Positions 57,304 through 64,000 of a stretch of 64,000 nucleotides of DNA are shown here, in pieces; position 1 is the first letter of the stretch, and every line of letters starts with the position of its first letter. The notes beneath the pieces are model-generated. The model saw nothing but the letters and a program-made list of their open reading frames with translations, was not told the origin of the DNA and did not search any database. Source of the stretch: Halomonas caseinilytica. GTDB taxonomy: Bacteria > Pseudomonadota > Gammaproteobacteria > Pseudomonadales > Halomonadaceae. The position numbers and the translations under genes were made by a program. The stretch lies in contig NZ_BDEP01000004.1 of NCBI RefSeq assembly GCF_001662305.1, positions 1 to 64,000 on the forward strand. Reading direction: 5' to 3'.

Positions 57304-57332
57304 ATTCTATGAATCCCGCTACGCACTGGCAA
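57304..57332 (-). promoter_or_regulatory. Sigma-70 promoter of tig
   Basis: On the minus strand TTGCCA (57332-57327), a 17-bp spacer and TAGAAT (57309-57304). A weaker sigma-32-like CTTGAA-N13-CCCTCA lies further upstream at about 57345-57372. Confidence 0.65.
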
Positions 57333-57518
57333 GCGCCATGCCCTGACAAATGAGGGCTAAACGGCACACTTCAAGGGGAATACAGGAAAAGAATTGTTAC
57401 CGACACCGCGAAACACCAGCGCCGTAAGGCAACGACGGCATGGTATCGCCCACCACGTCAGACGTCTGTGGAGCAAATTCGCGAAGCAACTTGACGGGGC
57501 ATCATCAGAGGGAGGCAA

Positions 57519-57594
57519 TGGGGTGGATGATGGGGATCGAACCCACGACCACCGGAGCCACAATCCGGGGCTCTACCACTGAGCTACATCCACC
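57519..57594 (-). tRNA. tRNA-His (GTG), copy 2
   Basis: A 76-nt cloverleaf including the extra G at position -1 and encoded CCA. The anticodon loop reads ATTGTGG with anticodon GTG; D-arm GCTCAGTGGTAGAGC and T-arm GTGGGTTCGATCCCC are normal. It is identical to the copy at 57619-57694. Confidence 0.95.
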
Positions 57595-57618
57595 ACTGCC
57601 TGGATAGGGTGTGTCGAC

Positions 57619-57694
57619 TGGGGTGGATGATGGGGATCGAACCCACGACCACCGGAGCCACAATCCGGGGCTCTACCACTGAGCTACATCCACC
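57619..57694 (-). tRNA. tRNA-His (GTG), copy 1
   Basis: Identical 76-nt tRNA-His exactly 100 bp from the other copy, including CCA. The 24-bp spacer between the two copies shows no separate promoter, so both are on one transcript. Confidence 0.95.
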
Positions 57695-57745
57695 ATGGAC
57701 GACACTGCTCGACCGGCCCGTTCCGCCAGACGGGAACCACTGACA

Positions 57746-57822
57746 TGGCACGCCCAGCAGGACTCGAACCTGCAACCTACGGCTTAGAAGGCCGTTGCTC
57801 TATCCGGTTGAGCTATGGGCGC
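57746..57822 (-). tRNA. tRNA-Arg (TCT)
   Basis: A 77-nt tRNA with encoded CCA; anticodon loop CCTTCTAAG gives anticodon TCT, which reads AGA/AGG codons. Acceptor GCGCCCA pairs with TGGGCGT. Confidence 0.95.
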
Positions 57823-57890
57823 ATTCTACGTTCCCAAGCGCCTTCCCGCAAGCCACTGACGAAAAATCTTGCTTTTCAATCAACAGCTTG

Positions 57891-57967
57891 TGGTCGGGGT
57901 GGAGGGATTTGAACCCCCGACATCCTGCTCCCAAAGCAGGCGCGCTACCAAACTGCGCTACACCCCG
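57891..57967 (-). tRNA. tRNA-Pro (TGG)
   Basis: A 77-nt tRNA with encoded CCA; anticodon loop CTTTGGGAG gives TGG. It is the first tRNA of the four-gene operon, directly after the promoter at 58021-58048. Confidence 0.95.
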
Positions 57968-58020
57968 CCGGCTCTTGCACGGCCCTGACGTCGCCGCAGA
58001 GGCCTCGCCAAGCGCTGCGT

Positions 58021-58048
58021 ATTCTACGGAACTTTCCCCCACCGTCAA
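58021..58048 (-). promoter_or_regulatory. Promoter of the tRNA operon
   Basis: On the minus strand TTGACG (58048-58043), a 16-bp spacer and TAGAAT (58026-58021), followed by a GC-rich discriminator (ACGCAGCGC) typical of stringently controlled stable-RNA promoters. It lies about 53 bp before tRNA-Pro. Confidence 0.75.
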
Positions 58049-58138
58049 GTCGATAGCCTCACCACCTTCGCTTTGCCTGGACGTCCGGTCATGCGAAAAT
58101 CGCCTTTTCCACCCATCCGACCACCAGAGGGAAGCTCG

Positions 58139-58999
58139 ATGACCGCCCAACTGATCGATGGCAAGTCCATTGCCGCCCGCGTTCGCCAGCAGGTTGCACG
58201 CCAGGTGCAGGTACGCCGCGAGGCCGGCGCGCGCACTCCCGGACTCGCCGTCGTGCTAGTGGGCGAAGACCCTGCCTCGCACGTCTATGTCCGCAACAAG
58301 CAGCGTGCCTGCGAGGAAGCCGGCATCGATTCGGTCAAGCACCGGCTGCCCGCCGACACCTCCCAGGAGGACCTCGAGGCACTGGTGGATGAACTGAACG
58401 CCGACACCAGCATTGATGGTATTCTGGTCCAGCTTCCCCTTCCCGAGCACCTCGACCCTCGCCCCATTCTCGAGCGCATCCACCCGCACAAGGACGTCGA
58501 TGGCTTTCATCCCTACAATCTCGGCCGCCTCGCCCAGCGTCTGCCCCTGCTTCGCCCCTGCACACCCAAGGGCGTGATCACCCTGCTGCAGGAGAGCAAT
58601 CTCAAGGTGCGCGGCATGGATGCCACCGTGGTCGGAGCCTCCAACATCGTCGGCCGCCCCATGGCCCTCGAGTTGATGCTGGCCGGCTGCACCACCACCG
58701 TCTGCCATCGCTTCACCCGCGATCTCGAGGCGCATGTGCGCCGCGCCGAACTACTGGTGGTGGCCGTGGGCATGCCTGGCCTGGTCAAGGGCGAATGGGT
58801 CCGCGACGACGCCATCGTCATCGACGTGGGGATCAATCGTCAGGAAGATGGCCGCTTGATCGGCGATGTGGAATTCGAACCTGCCGCCGCCAGGGCCAGC
58901 CACATCACGCCGGTGCCCGGCGGAGTCGGCCCCATGACCGTCGCCTCCCTGCTCGAGAACACTCTGCTAGCTGCCGAGATGCACGACGCCATGGCGTGA
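58139..58999 (+). CDS. folD: Bifunctional methylene-THF dehydrogenase / methenyl-THF cyclohydrolase
   Basis: Interconverts 5,10-methylene-THF and 10-formyl-THF using NADP. Active-site Tyr50 and Lys54 (YVRNKQ), [12 protein letters not shown] and the dinucleotide segment [16 protein letters not shown] are intact, with [15 protein letters not shown] at the C-terminus. The 286 residues match E. coli (288). The ATG at 58139 follows GAGGGAA. Confidence 0.97.
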   Translation: MTAQLIDGKSIAARVRQQVARQVQVRREAGARTPGLAVVLVGEDPASHVYVRNKQRACEEAGIDSVKHRLPADTSQEDLEALVDELNADTSIDGILVQLPLPEHLDPRPILERIHPHKDVDGFHPYNLGRLAQRLPLLRPCTPKGVITLLQESNLKVRGMDATVVGASNIVGRPMALELMLAGCTTTVCHRFTRDLEAHVRRAELLVVAVGMPGLVKGEWVRDDAIVIDVGINRQEDGRLIGDVEFEPAAARASHITPVPGGVGPMTVASLLENTLLAAEMHDAMA

Positions 59000-59069
59000 G
59001 TGCCGTGCAAGACCCACGAATCTCGGTTAAAATATGCCGCCTAATTTTTCCGACTCGCGAGGTGCCGCG

Positions 59070-59543
59070 ATGAGCGACAAGATGAATGTGGAGAGCTTCA
59101 ACCTCGACCACACCAAGGTGAAGGCGCCCTATGTTCGCCTGGCCGACATCAAGACCGGCCGGCACGGCGACACCATTCACAAGTACGACCTGCGCATCTG
59201 TCAGCCGAACAAGGCGCACATGGAGATGCCCGCGCTGCATTCCCTCGAGCACCTGATGGCCGAGCTGTCTCGCAACCACTCCGAGCAGGTCGTCGACATC
59301 AGCCCGATGGGATGCCAGACGGGCTTCTACATCGCCATGATCAACCATGACGACTACGACGGCGTGCTCGCGCTGATCGAAGGCACCCTGAAGGACGTGC
59401 TCGAGGCCGAGGAAGTGCCGGCCTGCAACGAGATGCAATGCGGCTGGGCCGCCAGTCACAGCCTGGAAGGCGCCAAGGATCTTGCCCGCGACCTGCTGGC
59501 ACGCCGCGACGAATGGACCCAGGTCTTCGCGGAAGCCGGCTGA
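59070..59543 (+). CDS. luxS: S-ribosylhomocysteine lyase
   Basis: Cleaves S-ribosylhomocysteine to homocysteine and DPD, the AI-2 precursor. Metal ligands are His57 and His61 (HSLEHLMAE) and Cys124 (MQCGW); the conserved Cys82 sits in [10 protein letters not shown]. The 157 residues are slightly shorter than E. coli LuxS (171). The ATG at 59070 has GAGGT upstream. The mtnN gene starts 73 bp downstream, giving the two sequential steps of SAH detoxification in one place. Confidence 0.96.
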   Translation: MSDKMNVESFNLDHTKVKAPYVRLADIKTGRHGDTIHKYDLRICQPNKAHMEMPALHSLEHLMAELSRNHSEQVVDISPMGCQTGFYIAMINHDDYDGVLALIEGTLKDVLEAEEVPACNEMQCGWAASHSLEGAKDLARDLLARRDEWTQVFAEAG

Positions 59544-59616
59544 CGGCCTGCCCCGCTCGGTATCCTGACCATCGGCCGCGCTTGCCATCCACCTTTCACA
59601 GCGGAGACCCGGATAG

Positions 59617-60357
59617 ATGAAACGCATCGGCATCATCGGCGCCATGTCCCAGGAGGTCGCTCAACTGGCGGCGATGCTGGAGCATCGCGAGACACGCCAC
59701 CATGTGGGCAGCACCTTCCATAGCGGCCGCCTCCACGGTGTCGAGGTCGTGATCCTGCAATCGGGCATCGGCAAGGTGAACGCCGCCGTCGGCACCACCC
59801 TGCTGCTCGACATGTATCAGCCCGAAGCGATCATCAACACCGGCTCCGCCGGAGGTTTCGGCGAAGGACTCGAGATAGGGGACGTGGTGGTATCCAGCGA
59901 AGTGCGCCACCACGACGTGGATGCCGTGGTCTTCGGCTACGAGCATGGCCAGGTGCCGCAGATGCCGGCTGCCTACCTGCCCGACGAACGCCTGGTACGA
60001 GTGGCGCGTGAAAGCGTCGAAACCATGAACGAGGTCAAGGTGGTCGAGGGGCTGATCGCCACCGGCGACGTCTTCATGGCCTGCCCGGAGCTGGTCGAGC
60101 AGACACGCTCTCGCTTTCCCACCATGCTGGCCGCCGAGATGGAAGCCGCAGCCATTGCCCAGACCTGCCACCTCTATGGCTGCCCCTTCGTGGTGATCCG
60201 CGCGCTCTCCGATATCGCCGGCGGCGGCGACAATCACCTGTCCTTCGAGGAATTCCTGGTGCGGGCCGCCGATCACTCGACACGCATGGTCAGCGCCATG
60301 GTCGGGCGTCTGGCAAGCGAGACGGTCGCCGTGGAAGACGCCACGACCGAGTCGTGA
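59617..60357 (+). CDS. mtnN: 5'-methylthioadenosine/S-adenosylhomocysteine nucleosidase
   Basis: Hydrolyses SAH and MTA, providing S-ribosylhomocysteine for LuxS. Active-site residues fit Glu13, Glu176 (EMEAAAIAQ) and Asp199 (ALSDIAGGGD). The 246 residues are near the family size (232). Its place right after luxS suggests co-transcription. Confidence 0.96.
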   Translation: MKRIGIIGAMSQEVAQLAAMLEHRETRHHVGSTFHSGRLHGVEVVILQSGIGKVNAAVGTTLLLDMYQPEAIINTGSAGGFGEGLEIGDVVVSSEVRHHDVDAVVFGYEHGQVPQMPAAYLPDERLVRVARESVETMNEVKVVEGLIATGDVFMACPELVEQTRSRFPTMLAAEMEAAAIAQTCHLYGCPFVVIRALSDIAGGGDNHLSFEEFLVRAADHSTRMVSAMVGRLASETVAVEDATTES

Positions 60358-60385
60358 TCCCGGATATCACGCCCCTCGCCTGAAC

Positions 60386-60409
60386 CCGCCCGACCTGCGT
60401 GCCGGGCGG
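60386..60409. terminator. Hairpin between convergent mtnN and pyrC
   Basis: CCGCCCG pairs with CGGGCGG around a 10-base loop; TGTCGTTTC follows on the plus strand, so it would best serve the luxS-mtnN transcript. Confidence 0.5.
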
Positions 60410-60416
60410 TGTCGTT

Positions 60417-61451
60417 TCAACGCATCCGCCACGCCAGGGTTTCGCCTCCCCGCAACGGCACGATGTCCTGCCCGTCCAGGTAAGGCAGCGTCTCCGGTAT
60501 CGTCCAGGGTTCACGCACCAGGGTGACGGTCTCGGTGTTGCGTGGCAGGCCATAGAAATCCGGCCCGGCATGGCTGGCGAAGGTTTCCAGTCGCTCCAGG
60601 GCCCCGGCCTGCTCGAAGGCGGTGGCATAAAGCTCGAGAGCCACCGGCGCGGTGTAAGCACCGGCACAGCCACAGTCGCTCTCCTTGTCGCCCTTGGCGT
60701 GGGGCGCGCTGTCCGTGCCCAGGAAGAACTTGCCGCTACCGGAGGTCGCCGCTTCCACCAGCGCCTCACGATGCCGCTCGCGCTTGAGGATCGGCAGGCA
60801 GTAGTAGTGAGGGCGAATCCCGCCGACCAGCATGTGGTTACGATTGAACAGCAGGTGATGAGCGGTGATGGTGGCGGCCACGTTGTCCGGCGCGGCGGTG
60901 ACGAAGGCCGCGGCATCGGCGGTGGTGATATGCTCGAACACCACGCGCAATGTCGGATGCCGATCCAGCAGAGGCTTCATGACCCGCTCGATGAACACCG
61001 CTTCGCGATCGAAGATATCAATATCAGCGTCGGTCACCTCGCCATGCACCAGCAGCGGCATGCCGAGACGGGCCATGGCAGCAATGGCACCATCGCAATG
61101 CGCAAGATCGGTCACGCCGGCATCGGAATTGGTCGTGGCACCGGCCGGATAAAGCTTGACGGCATGCACCCGCCCACTGGCATGAGCGCGCTCGATTTCC
61201 TCGGCGCTGGTGCGGTCGGTCAGGTAGAGCGTCATCAAGGGATCGAAACTCTCGCCATCCGGGACCGCCGCCAGGATGCGCTGCCGATAGTCGAGGGCCT
61301 GCTCGGTGGTCGTCACCGGCGGCTTCAGGTTGGGCATGATGATGGCACGGCCCATCTGGCGGGCACTGGCGGGCACCACCGCGGGCAGCACCGCCCCGTC
61401 ACGCAGGTGAAGGTGCCAGTCATCCGGGCGGGTCAGGGTCATCGAGTTCAC
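60417..61451 (-). CDS. pyrC: Dihydroorotase
   Basis: Zinc enzyme of pyrimidine synthesis that cyclises carbamoyl-aspartate. Metal ligands are in HLHLRD (13-18), the carbamylated Lys is Lys99 (HAVKLYPAG), and [10 protein letters not shown] carries the catalytic Asp. The start is GTG at 61451, with AGGAT about 5 bases upstream; the internal ATG three codons later is less well placed. The 344 residues match E. coli PyrC (348). Confidence 0.96.
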   Translation of the reverse strand: MNSMTLTRPDDWHLHLRDGAVLPAVVPASARQMGRAIIMPNLKPPVTTTEQALDYRQRILAAVPDGESFDPLMTLYLTDRTSAEEIERAHASGRVHAVKLYPAGATTNSDAGVTDLAHCDGAIAAMARLGMPLLVHGEVTDADIDIFDREAVFIERVMKPLLDRHPTLRVVFEHITTADAAAFVTAAPDNVAATITAHHLLFNRNHMLVGGIRPHYYCLPILKRERHREALVEAATSGSGKFFLGTDSAPHAKGDKESDCGCAGAYTAPVALELYATAFEQAGALERLETFASHAGPDFYGLPRNTETVTLVREPWTIPETLPYLDGQDIVPLRGGETLAWRMR

Positions 61452-61611
61452 GGCGTATCCTGTATTGGCATGGGTGGGTGGCATGAGTCCGCGGTGCTTC
61501 AGTATACCGCAATGTCGCGCCCGCCTCAGTGGCTCCCCGAATCCCAGAAAGTCCTTCACGTCGCGAAAATTTGACGTATCATCCCCGGCTGAGCACTGCC
61601 ACGAGGACATC

Positions 61612-62037
61612 ATGCCGAAGGTACGCTATTACGCCGATCTCGTCGCCATCCTGGCCGGCCTCATGTGGCTGATGGTCTACTGGTCGGTGAGCTACTCGGT
61701 GCATATCGGCAATATCGAGCCCTTTCTCGCCGCCATGCTGCTGACCGGCAGCCTGATCCTGATCAGCTTCATGCACCGCCCCACCCGGGTGATGCTCAGG
61801 CGCTATCATGTGCGCAAGCGACGAACCGAGATGTGGATGCACATCCTCGCCCTGCCGCTGACCCTGGCCTTCCTCCTGGCCATCGGCATCGATTACCTGA
61901 TCACGCCCCTGAACGGCGAACAGAAGATGCTGTTGTTCAACATCATGGCCACCGCCGGCTGGCTGGTCTTCATCTTCACGCTCGCCGTCAAGCTGCTGAT
62001 TCACACCTTCATCGAACGACGCAAGGCCAAGCGTTGA
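61612..62037 (+). CDS. Small integral membrane protein, function unknown
   Basis: A 141-residue protein with four probable transmembrane helices (about 9-30, 37-54, 75-97 and 106-131) and basic loops ([13 protein letters not shown]). The ATG at 61612 has GAGG upstream. Not recognised as a named family. It is divergent from pyrC and convergent with the oxidoreductase gene. Confidence 0.75.
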   Translation: MPKVRYYADLVAILAGLMWLMVYWSVSYSVHIGNIEPFLAAMLLTGSLILISFMHRPTRVMLRRYHVRKRRTEMWMHILALPLTLAFLLAIGIDYLITPLNGEQKMLLFNIMATAGWLVFIFTLAVKLLIHTFIERRKAKR

Positions 62038-62090
62038 GCCCGGCTCCAGATCGCCAAGGCCATCTGAAAGGACTCGGTTTCGTACAGAGC

Positions 62091-63332
62091 CTAGAAACGA
62101 TCGAAGCGATACGGCGCCATCTCGATCTCCGTCGTCTCGCCATCCATCATCTGCGAGAGCAACCGCCCGGTGGCAGGACCGAGCGTAAAGCCCTGATGGC
62201 CATGGCCGAAGGCGCACCATAGTCCGCGTCGTCCCGGCGCAGGCCCGATGACCGGCTTCATGTCAGGCAGGCATGGCCGGGCGCCCTTCCAGGGCTTCGC
62301 CTCGAGCCGCTCGCCCAGCGGAAAGAGTTCCCGGGCACGCGTCTCGGCGGCCGCCAGCTGCTGATGATGAGGTGGCGCTTCGAGACGCTCCAGCTCGGCG
62401 CCGGTAGTCAAGCGTATGCCGGCTCGCATCGGTGCCAGCAGATAGCCGACCTCGGCATCCATCACCCAGTGATTCAGGCTCACCCCTTCGCGGCTGGCAT
62501 AATGCATGTGATAGCCACGCTTGACGAACATGGGGACCGAAAGCCCCAGACGCTCGAGCCAGACGCGCGACCAGGGCCCCATGGCCAGGACCACGTCTTC
62601 AGCATGCCGGGCCTGGCCGTCGACCTCGACCCGCCATCCCTCGCCGTTTCCGGTCACGTCATTCACCTCACCGCGCAACAGACGGCCTCCCTCGGCCTCG
62701 AAGGCGCGCGCATAGGCCTGAACCAGGCCACCCGGGTCGGAGACCGACCAGGAATCCTGCCAGTGCACTGCCCCTGCCAGCTCGCCGATCAGATTCGGCT
62801 CCATGACCGCGAGCTCATCAGTCTCCAGGCGCCGATAGCGGACACCGAAACGGGTATCGTTTTCCTCGGCATCCTGAAGCCGCGCCGCCAGTTTTCCGGC
62901 GTTGCGATACACCTCCAGCCAGCCGTCGCGACGTACCAGGGACTCGGCCCCGGCGGCCTCGATCATGGGCCCGTGGGCATCGAGGCACAGACGAATGAGT
63001 GCCGCGTACTCGGGAATGAGCCGTCGATAACGGCTCGGGGCTGAATTTCGCCAATACTGCAGCAGCGGACCCGCAGCGCGCAGCATGCCGCCCGGCCGAT
63101 AGCGAATATCCACTTCCCGATTGGGCAACACCCGCGCCAGGGTGGCCAAATCACGAGGAAAGGGATAGGGGCGCACTGCCTCGCGCTGGATCAGCCCGGC
63201 ATTGCCGAAGGAGGTCTCGCGCCCGGGCTCGCGGCGGTCCACCAGCGTGACCCCATGACCACGCCGTGCCAGGTGCCATGCCACCGACACCCCGACCATG
63301 CCGGCCCCCAGAACGATGATGTCCCGCGCCAT
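62091..63332 (-). CDS. FAD-dependent oxidoreductase, D-amino acid dehydrogenase (DadA)-like
   Basis: Flavoprotein that oxidises an amine or D-amino acid. The FAD-binding motif IIVLGAGMVGVSVAWHLARRG (in pieces, 4-24) and the C-terminal GHGHQGFTLGPATGRLLSQMM fit the DadA/DAO superfamily. The ATG at 63332 has an excellent AAGGAG site four bases upstream. The 413 residues match DadA (432). Substrate is not determined; no alanine racemase is adjacent. Confidence 0.87.
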   Translation of the reverse strand: MARDIIVLGAGMVGVSVAWHLARRGHGVTLVDRREPGRETSFGNAGLIQREAVRPYPFPRDLATLARVLPNREVDIRYRPGGMLRAAGPLLQYWRNSAPSRYRRLIPEYAALIRLCLDAHGPMIEAAGAESLVRRDGWLEVYRNAGKLAARLQDAEENDTRFGVRYRRLETDELAVMEPNLIGELAGAVHWQDSWSVSDPGGLVQAYARAFEAEGGRLLRGEVNDVTGNGEGWRVEVDGQARHAEDVVLAMGPWSRVWLERLGLSVPMFVKRGYHMHYASREGVSLNHWVMDAEVGYLLAPMRAGIRLTTGAELERLEAPPHHQQLAAAETRARELFPLGERLEAKPWKGARPCLPDMKPVIGPAPGRRGLWCAFGHGHQGFTLGPATGRLLSQMMDGETTEIEMAPYRFDRF

Positions 63333-63432
63333 CCAACTCTCCTTTTTCGTCATCGTATAGGCCCTGACAATTGCGGCCCCGCCTCGACGGAGCCGCAATC
63401 GATGCTATCAGGATGATGCCAACCGCGCCGTT

Positions 63433-63900
63433 TCAGTCGGCCGCTGCGCCACCTTCGGCACGCTGTTGCTCCAGCAACCGGGTGCGCACGAAGTCCGAAT
63501 GACTGACATGCAGGAGTTCGGCAAGGCGACGAATGCGATGTTCCTCCAGCGCATCCTTCTCTCCGTCGGCGAAGGCCAGCGCCCACATCGACCTCACCAG
63601 TTCGACCCGTGCCTCATAATCGCACTCATCACGCACCAATCGAACGAAGCGATGATGATCCACCGCCGTCTCGGTCTCGCGCTGGGCCAGATCCATCAGC
63701 TCGGCAAGCGCCTCTTCGTCGAGTTCGAAGCGTTGTCGCAGCTCATCACGGAGGGCATCCATCTCGGCTTGCTCAAGGCGATAGTCGGCTCGCATCACCT
63801 CGCACAACAATGCCGCCGTCGCCAGCGCCAGGGAGGGAGGCTCCCGCGTCTCCGACGTCGCCGTCATGTCATTGATCCAGCGCTGTAGCGACGCCAGCAT
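63433..63900 (-). CDS. TerB-like (tellurite resistance/DjlA-type) protein
   Basis: A 155-residue all-helical protein resembling the TerB fold: repeated acidic motifs such as LLCEVMRADYRLEQAEMDAL and MWALAFADGEKDALEEHRIRRLAELL (in pieces). TerB proteins bind metals with acidic residues and are widely distributed, so tellurite resistance should not be assumed. The ATG at 63900 has AGGAG seven bases upstream and is preferred to the TTG at 63906. No ter operon partner is present. Confidence 0.82.
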   Translation of the reverse strand: MLASLQRWINDMTATSETREPPSLALATAALLCEVMRADYRLEQAEMDALRDELRQRFELDEEALAELMDLAQRETETAVDHHRFVRLVRDECDYEARVELVRSMWALAFADGEKDALEEHRIRRLAELLHVSHSDFVRTRLLEQQRAEGGAAAD

Positions 63901-64000
63901 GGCCAAGCTCCTCTTGCAATTCTTCGGTGACTCCCGCCGCTCCGACCGGGAAATTCATTCATGCTGGAATCGACCACAGCATCAACGGGACGTTCCCGCC

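Noticed and set aside
63433..63900. Tellurite-resistance operon
   Set aside because: Only a TerB-like protein is present; no terA/C/D/Z genes, so the phenotype cannot be claimed.

Overview
The window is bacterial chromosome with high G+C content, dense genes, short intergenic gaps and many 1-8 bp gene overlaps. The protein set (Lon/ClpX/ClpP/trigger factor/HU-beta, LuxS-MtnN, GlnS-CysS, LpxH, kps-type capsule export, an OsmF/YehYXW-type compatible-solute importer, CysNC fusion) points to a gammaproteobacterium, most likely a halophile of the Halomonadaceae (Halomonas-like). The genus is an inference from gene content, not a database result.

Layout. 1-6.9 kb (minus strand): the end of an ABC-transporter-dependent capsule locus, with a lipoprotein, an OPX outer-membrane exporter (KpsD/Wza type), KpsM and KpsT, a KpsE-type inner-membrane protein, a small two-repeat protein of the kind found fused to glycosyltransferases, and WecB running off the left edge. 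7.0-13.3 kb (minus): a sulfate uptake/activation operon (SLC13 transporter, cysQ, cysD, cysNC). It is interrupted twice by inverted heptamer-repeat elements; one of these carries a broken four-helix-bundle (S23/IVS) gene. 13.8-16.5 kb (plus): PhoD, a GntR/FCD regulator and a small ribbon-helix-helix protein. 16.6-19.0 kb (minus): pxpABC (5-oxoprolinase). 19.1-24.7 kb (minus): a three-gene SMC-like complex operon (ATPase, MukE-like, MukF-like) without a nuclease gene. 24.9-30.6 kb (minus): branched-chain 2-oxoacid dehydrogenase E1alpha-E1beta-E2 followed directly by a Ser/Thr-kinase-like gene, with a LiuR-like palindrome upstream. 30.8-34.5 kb (minus): the osmoprotectant ABC importer. 34.6-41.3 kb: a DUF1853 protein, a basic-amino-acid ABC importer divergent from an amidinotransferase/DDAH-family gene plus a TetR regulator, and two small unknown genes.

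41.3-57.3 kb is mainly housekeeping: cysS and glnS, ppiB and lpxH, a MetF-like/MTHFR_C pair, a COG0523 GTPase, ppiD, hupB, lon (with a sigma-32-like promoter), clpX, clpP and tig. 57.5-58.0 kb holds a tRNA operon (Pro, Arg, His, His) with a clear sigma-70 promoter. 58.1-64.0 kb: folD, luxS-mtnN, pyrC, a small membrane protein, a D-amino-acid-dehydrogenase-like oxidoreductase and a TerB-like protein.

The genes most worth following up are the solitary SMC/MukEF-like operon, the kinase coupled to the branched-chain dehydrogenase, and the inverted heptamer-repeat elements. Functions are assigned by reading motifs; no database search was run.
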